In this document: piece after piece, positions 4,118-6,170 of the stretch
Layout: each line of letters begins with the position of its first letter
Numbering within the stretch: position 1 is the stretch's first letter
Source: CALMZN01 sp964540095
GTDB lineage: Bacteria > Patescibacteriota > Patescibacteriia > UBA1558 > GWA2-36-10
Assembly (NCBI GenBank): GCA_964540095.1
Contig: CAZILH010000034.1
Span: forward strand, 1-6,170
Direction: 5' to 3'
DNA length: 6,170 bases
Program-made: the position numbers and the translations under genes
Notes under the pieces: model-generated
Seen by the model: only the letters and a program-made list of their open reading frames with translations
What the model was told of the DNA's origin: nothing
Database searches by the model: none

Positions 4118-4696
4118 TTATTTTGGTTTTTTAGCCAAAAAATTTAGAGTTTTATCAATGGCTTGCTGGGCAGTGATGTGGCTAGTGTCTAGCACGAAGT
4201 CGTAGTGTTTTAGTAGATAGTGATTGAGGTGGTAATATTTTTTGTAGCGCAAAAGTTCACTCTTTTTCCTAATTAATATTTGTTTTTTAAGTTCGCCAAT
4301 ATTTTTTACTTTGGCTTCATTGCGCTCTTTGTTTTTTTGGGCATCTTTTAGATCTTTCCAAATGCGTTTGGCCGCTTCTGCTACATTAGCTTTTATAAAT
4401 ATTTTTGTTGATTCAGGTAGAAAATGAAATTGGACGCGACCTTCAACCACTACCGGATATTTTTTGGCTAAGCGGTGAGCGCGTTTGGCGGTTTCTTTGT
4501 CAGCTTTGATATCAATGCTTGGATCTCTTTGAGCCAATTTCCCGAGTTCGGCCAAGGTCATATTTTTTTGGCGAGCTAGTTCGCGCATATATTGGCCAAC
4601 ATAGATGCGCTTAGCCTTGAATTTTTTGCACAAGGCCTTGGCCACGGTACTTTTACCACTACCTGGTGTGCCAGAAATAGTTATGATGCGTTGCAT
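4118..4696 (-). CDS. cmk: Archaeal-type (d)CMP kinase
   Basis: This 192-aa P-loop kinase should phosphorylate CMP/dCMP with ATP, supplying pyrimidine nucleotides. The Walker A motif GTPGSGKST is at residues 9-17. It is followed by the nucleotide-binding block YVGQYMRELARQKNMTLAEL (32-51), DPSID (58-62), and VVVEGRVQFH (86-95), which resembles the VVLEGR strand of archaeal CMP kinases. The later Lys/Arg-rich helices (about 110-155) form the lid. Order and length match the short archaeal-type family (about 180-190 aa) rather than the longer bacterial Cmk (about 225 aa). The gene starts four bases after the stop of the pseudouridine synthase gene, so the two are co-transcribed and probably translationally coupled. 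A broader AAA/adenylate-kinase-like nucleotide kinase is the alternative. Confidence 0.82.
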   Translation of the reverse strand: MQRIITISGTPGSGKSTVAKALCKKFKAKRIYVGQYMRELARQKNMTLAELGKLAQRDPSIDIKADKETAKRAHRLAKKYPVVVEGRVQFHFLPESTKIFIKANVAEAAKRIWKDLKDAQKNKERNEAKVKNIGELKKQILIRKKSELLRYKKYYHLNHYLLKHYDFVLDTSHITAQQAIDKTLNFLAKKPK

Positions 4697-4700
4697 AATA

Positions 4701-5603
4701 TTATTTCAAATCTTTTAGATAATTTTTTAGCTCTTGGGGTAGGGGAGAACTAGTGCGTACGCTTTTTTTGTCTGGTCCCAAAAATTTTAAGAGATGAGCA
4801 TGCAAAAATATTCGAATCTCAGCTTGCTTTTTCTTTTTGCGAACATCTTTAGTTTGATATAATTTATCACCAACCACGGAGTGGCCAATACTGAAGAGGT
4901 GAGCGCGAATTTGGTGCGTGCGTCCAGTTTTGATTTGGACTTTGAGCAAGGTACAATTGGTGTATCTAGTCACTACTTCATAGATAGTGTGGGCCTCTAG
5001 CCCCTCACCTGTGGCTTGTATCTTGGTCAAGCCAGTTTGTCGATCACGAGCTAGGTTGGAATTTATCTCGCCAGTATCATTGAGTACGCGGCCATTTACT
5101 AGGCATAAATATTCTTTGAGTACCTGACGCTCGACAAATTGTTTTTTCAGTTCCTCGAAAAATTTTTTGTTTAATGGTATGACCATTAGGCCAGAAACAT
5201 CTCTGTCTAAGCGCTGGACCAAACCAGGGCGTAAAGTATCATTGTCTATTTTTTTTACTCGAGGGTATTTTTTTAATAGCCAAGTAATCAGAGTATTTTT
5301 TTCTCCTTTGTCAGTCGGGTGCACTAGTAAGCCGCTCGGCTTTTCGATCACGATATAGTCAGCAGTTTCTTTTTTTACTTTGGGTTCGATCAAAACAGTA
5401 TCATCTATACGACGGCTTTTTAAGTCATAATTAATAACATCATTTTTTTTGAGCCAAAAATGAACTGACGGCACTTGGTCATTTACTTTTACTTGGCCAT
5501 CAAGGATGAATTTTTTGATCTGGCTACGACTAATGTCGGGGCAATATTCACTCAAGAATATGTCTAGACGTTGTTTTTGTTTGCCTTGGTAGGTGGTTTT
5601 CAT
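4701..5603 (-). CDS. RluA-family RNA pseudouridine synthase with S4 domain
   Basis: This 300-aa enzyme is of the RluA/RluD type, which turns specific uridines of 23S rRNA (or tRNA) into pseudouridine. Residues 11-60 form an S4 RNA-binding domain (QRLDIFLSEY...SRSQIKKFILDG). The catalytic domain follows: VIEKPSGLLVHP (85-96), the active-site motif QRLDRDVSGLMV (130-141) with catalytic D133, KTGRTHQIRAHL (225-236), GDKLY (245-249) and IFLHAHLLKF (265-274). The usual HRLD histidine is glutamine here (Q130); the catalytic aspartate is kept. An S4 domain plus this length point to RluD, but RluC-like specificity cannot be excluded, so no symbol is given. The ATG lies inside a repeated sequence in its leader, and no spaced Shine-Dalgarno is present. 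It heads an operon with cmk. Confidence 0.9.
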   Translation of the reverse strand: MKTTYQGKQKQRLDIFLSEYCPDISRSQIKKFILDGQVKVNDQVPSVHFWLKKNDVINYDLKSRRIDDTVLIEPKVKKETADYIVIEKPSGLLVHPTDKGEKNTLITWLLKKYPRVKKIDNDTLRPGLVQRLDRDVSGLMVIPLNKKFFEELKKQFVERQVLKEYLCLVNGRVLNDTGEINSNLARDRQTGLTKIQATGEGLEAHTIYEVVTRYTNCTLLKVQIKTGRTHQIRAHLFSIGHSVVGDKLYQTKDVRKKKKQAEIRIFLHAHLLKFLGPDKKSVRTSSPLPQELKNYLKDLK

Positions 5604-5710
5604 CCCGTTAGAAATTTAATTAATAAAATCGTTAGCAGTTAAAGTAAAATTTTTTAACAAATATTATAAATTTGTATTTTTAGTTAGATCCCGTGAATTT
5701 TTAACGGGAT
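5602..5710 (-). promoter_or_regulatory. Leader of the pseudouridine synthase operon with alternative pairing repeats
   Basis: Reading the minus strand, segment A is ATCCCGTTAAAAATT (5710-5696), segment B is ACGGGAT (5694-5688) and segment C is AATTTCTAACGGGAT (5616-5602). C ends on the first two bases of the start codon. A can pair locally with part of itself and B (ATCCCGT/ACGGGAT, 7 bp) or over a longer distance with C (14 of 15 positions). A consensus -10 TATAAT lies between (5668-5663) but has no good -35. If that promoter is used, segment A is not transcribed and the repeats would act as DNA sites. Confidence 0.4.
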
Positions 5711-5752
5711 TCATATGAGTACTTTAGCAGAAAAATCAGGATAAATAAAGGT

Positions 5753-5782
5753 TAAGAAAAGCCAGCGTCTGGGACGCTGGCT
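5753..5782 (-). terminator. Rho-independent terminator of the Pro-rich peptide gene
   Basis: On the minus strand AGCCAGCGTC (5782-5773) pairs with GACGCTGGCT (5769-5760) around a 3-nt loop. TTTTCTT follows. The 10-bp GC-rich stem is perfect. It starts 28 nt after the stop of the 56-aa peptide gene and insulates the pseudouridine synthase leader from it. No T tract is present on the plus strand. Confidence 0.85.
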
Positions 5783-5809
5783 GGAGTGGGCGGAAGGCCA
5801 AGTGACGAG

Positions 5810-5980
5810 CTAGTCGTCAGGATGCCTACCCCACTGTCCGCGGAAATTTCCGGAGCCCAAGCCCCGGTCAGTGTTTTCGTCTCCTGTCGGCAGGGGTGGA
5901 ATCAACGTGATGTCTGGCGGTGGCGTCTGAGGTGGCGTCTTGGGCGGTGTTTGGGGTGGTTTTCCTGTGTCTTTACACAT
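5810..5980 (-). CDS. 56-aa Thr-Pro-Pro-rich peptide, unknown function
   Basis: This short minus-strand gene has every part of a transcription unit: promoter (6048-6020), a Shine-Dalgarno AAAGGA eight bases before ATG, a TAG stop and a terminator 28 nt on. The peptide begins MCKDTG, then has a proline tract with the period x-T-P-P (about residues 8-22). It ends in a polar, Gly/Asp-rich tail (GSGNFRGQWGRHPDD). The repeated prolines use all four codons and the threonines vary between ACA and ACG, so the peptide, not the DNA, is conserved between repeats. A longer frame with ATG at 6019 exists but would start upstream of the predicted transcript. The Pro-Pro-Pro run would be expected to slow ribosomes without EF-P. 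No signal peptide or transmembrane helix is seen. G+C is clearly higher than in the flanks. A structured RNA is the alternative. Confidence 0.6.
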   Translation of the reverse strand: MCKDTGKPPQTPPKTPPQTPPPDITLIPPLPTGDENTDRGLGSGNFRGQWGRHPDD

Positions 5981-5988
5981 GGCTATAT

Positions 5989-5994
5989 TCCTTT
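5989..5994 (-). promoter_or_regulatory. Ribosome binding site of the Pro-rich peptide
   Basis: AAAGGA on the minus strand lies eight bases before the ATG at 5980-5978. It supports that start over the ATG at 6019, which has no such site. Confidence 0.6.
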
Positions 5995-6019
5995 GGCTGA
6001 AGGGACGATCTATAAGCAT

Positions 6020-6048
6020 AAACTAACAAGTGGGAAGATTTTTGTCAA
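6020..6048 (-). promoter_or_regulatory. Promoter of the Pro-rich peptide gene
   Basis: A perfect -35 TTGACA (6048-6043), a 17-bp spacer and a weak -10 TAGTTT (6025-6020) preceded by TGT (extended -10) lie just after the tRNA-Lys terminator. The predicted start is near 6013, giving a leader of about 33 nt. Confidence 0.55.
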
Positions 6049-6050
6049 AT

Positions 6051-6078
6051 AAAAAAACAACCCCAAGGGTTGAAAAAA
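6051..6078 (-). terminator. Rho-independent terminator after tRNA-Lys
   Basis: On the minus strand CAACCC (6072-6067) pairs with GGGTTG (6063-6058) around a 3-nt loop and is followed by seven T's (6057-6051). It is preceded by a run of T's too. It ends the tRNA-Lys transcript about 40 nt after the CCA. Confidence 0.8.
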
Positions 6079-6083
6079 TAGTT

Positions 6084-6121
6084 GCGCCATAAATCCGAGT
6101 GTAGCGAATGGTTTATGGTGC
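6084..6121. repeat. tRNA-tail hairpin, copy B
   Basis: Positions 6084-6095 pair with 6110-6121 as a 12-bp stem when read as plus-strand RNA (two G-U pairs). In the minus-strand RNA the same two positions become A-C mismatches. The right arm is the 3' end of tRNA-Lys, including its CCA (6116-6118), discriminator and two acceptor bases. The loop carries GTAGCGAA, matching AGCGAA at the same place in copy A. Confidence 0.55.
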
Positions 6122-6170
6122 CCCCAGCAGGACTCGAACCTGCGACCGTTTGCTTAAGAGGCAACTGCTC
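6116..6170 (-). tRNA. tRNA-Lys (anticodon CTT), 5' end outside the window
   Basis: The 3' 55 bases of a minus-strand tRNA are present. The anticodon loop CTCTTAA holds anticodon CTT, and the flanking sequence (GAGCAGTTG before, GGTCGCAGGTTCGA after) aligns well with bacterial lysine tRNAs. The T stem GCAGG/CCTGC is intact, and the acceptor strand TGGGGGC is followed by discriminator A and an encoded CCA. The outer anticodon-stem pair (27-43) is G-A rather than a Watson-Crick pair. The D arm and 5' acceptor strand fall beyond the edge. Confidence 0.9.

Noticed and set aside
5786..6052. Plus-strand 88-aa frame opposite the Pro-rich peptide
   Set aside because: It begins with GTG without a ribosome binding site and is rich in Trp and Arg, as expected for the complement of Pro/Thr codons. 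It runs through the minus-strand promoter. The minus-strand frame has promoter, ribosome binding site and terminator.

Overview
The window looks like a piece of chromosome from a low-GC, compact bacterial genome, most likely a member of the Candidate Phyla Radiation (Patescibacteria). This is an inference from gene content, not a placement: an archaeal-type CMP kinase, a full-length EndoQ-like DNA repair nuclease, a tiny Lys/Arg-rich histone-tail-like peptide, several starts without Shine-Dalgarno sequences, and AT-rich spacers. A tree of the partial 23S rRNA or of bL19 would settle it.

Layout. Positions 1-550 (+) hold the 3' end of a 23S rRNA gene, an unusual 23S-5S spacer and a complete 5S rRNA. 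The spacer contains a short membrane-peptide ORF (225-341) that lies between two copies of a 30-nt twin-hairpin repeat. Positions 554-1863 (+) hold a PHP-family nuclease resembling endonuclease Q, with a promoter placed so that its mRNA should be leaderless. A bidirectional terminator at 1877-1910 separates this from a long minus-strand region. Read in the direction of transcription (right to left), that region holds: tRNA-Lys(CTT), cut by the window edge, and its terminator; a self-contained unit for a 56-aa Thr-Pro-Pro-rich peptide with promoter, ribosome binding site and terminator; a tightly coupled RluA-family pseudouridine synthase and CMP kinase pair; ribosomal protein bL19 with a strong promoter; tRNA-Leu(GAG), tRNA-Ala(TGC) and tRNA-Val(TAC); a VanX/DdpX-like D-Ala-D-Ala dipeptidase; then a small two-helix membrane protein followed by a 32-aa basic peptide.

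How the genes fit together. Most of the window serves translation: rRNA, tRNAs, bL19 and rRNA pseudouridylation, plus pyrimidine nucleotide supply from Cmk. EndoQ-like repair of deaminated DNA, a cell-wall dipeptidase and small peptides make up the rest.

The most interesting material is non-coding. A twin-hairpin repeat family occurs in three copies, with compensatory changes in one stem. It sits only in rRNA and tRNA spacers. One copy abuts a duplicated 5' fragment of tRNA-Ala, and two copies bracket the spacer ORF. A second hairpin type takes in the encoded CCA end of two tRNAs. The leader of the pseudouridine synthase gene carries repeats that could form alternative pairings over its start codon.
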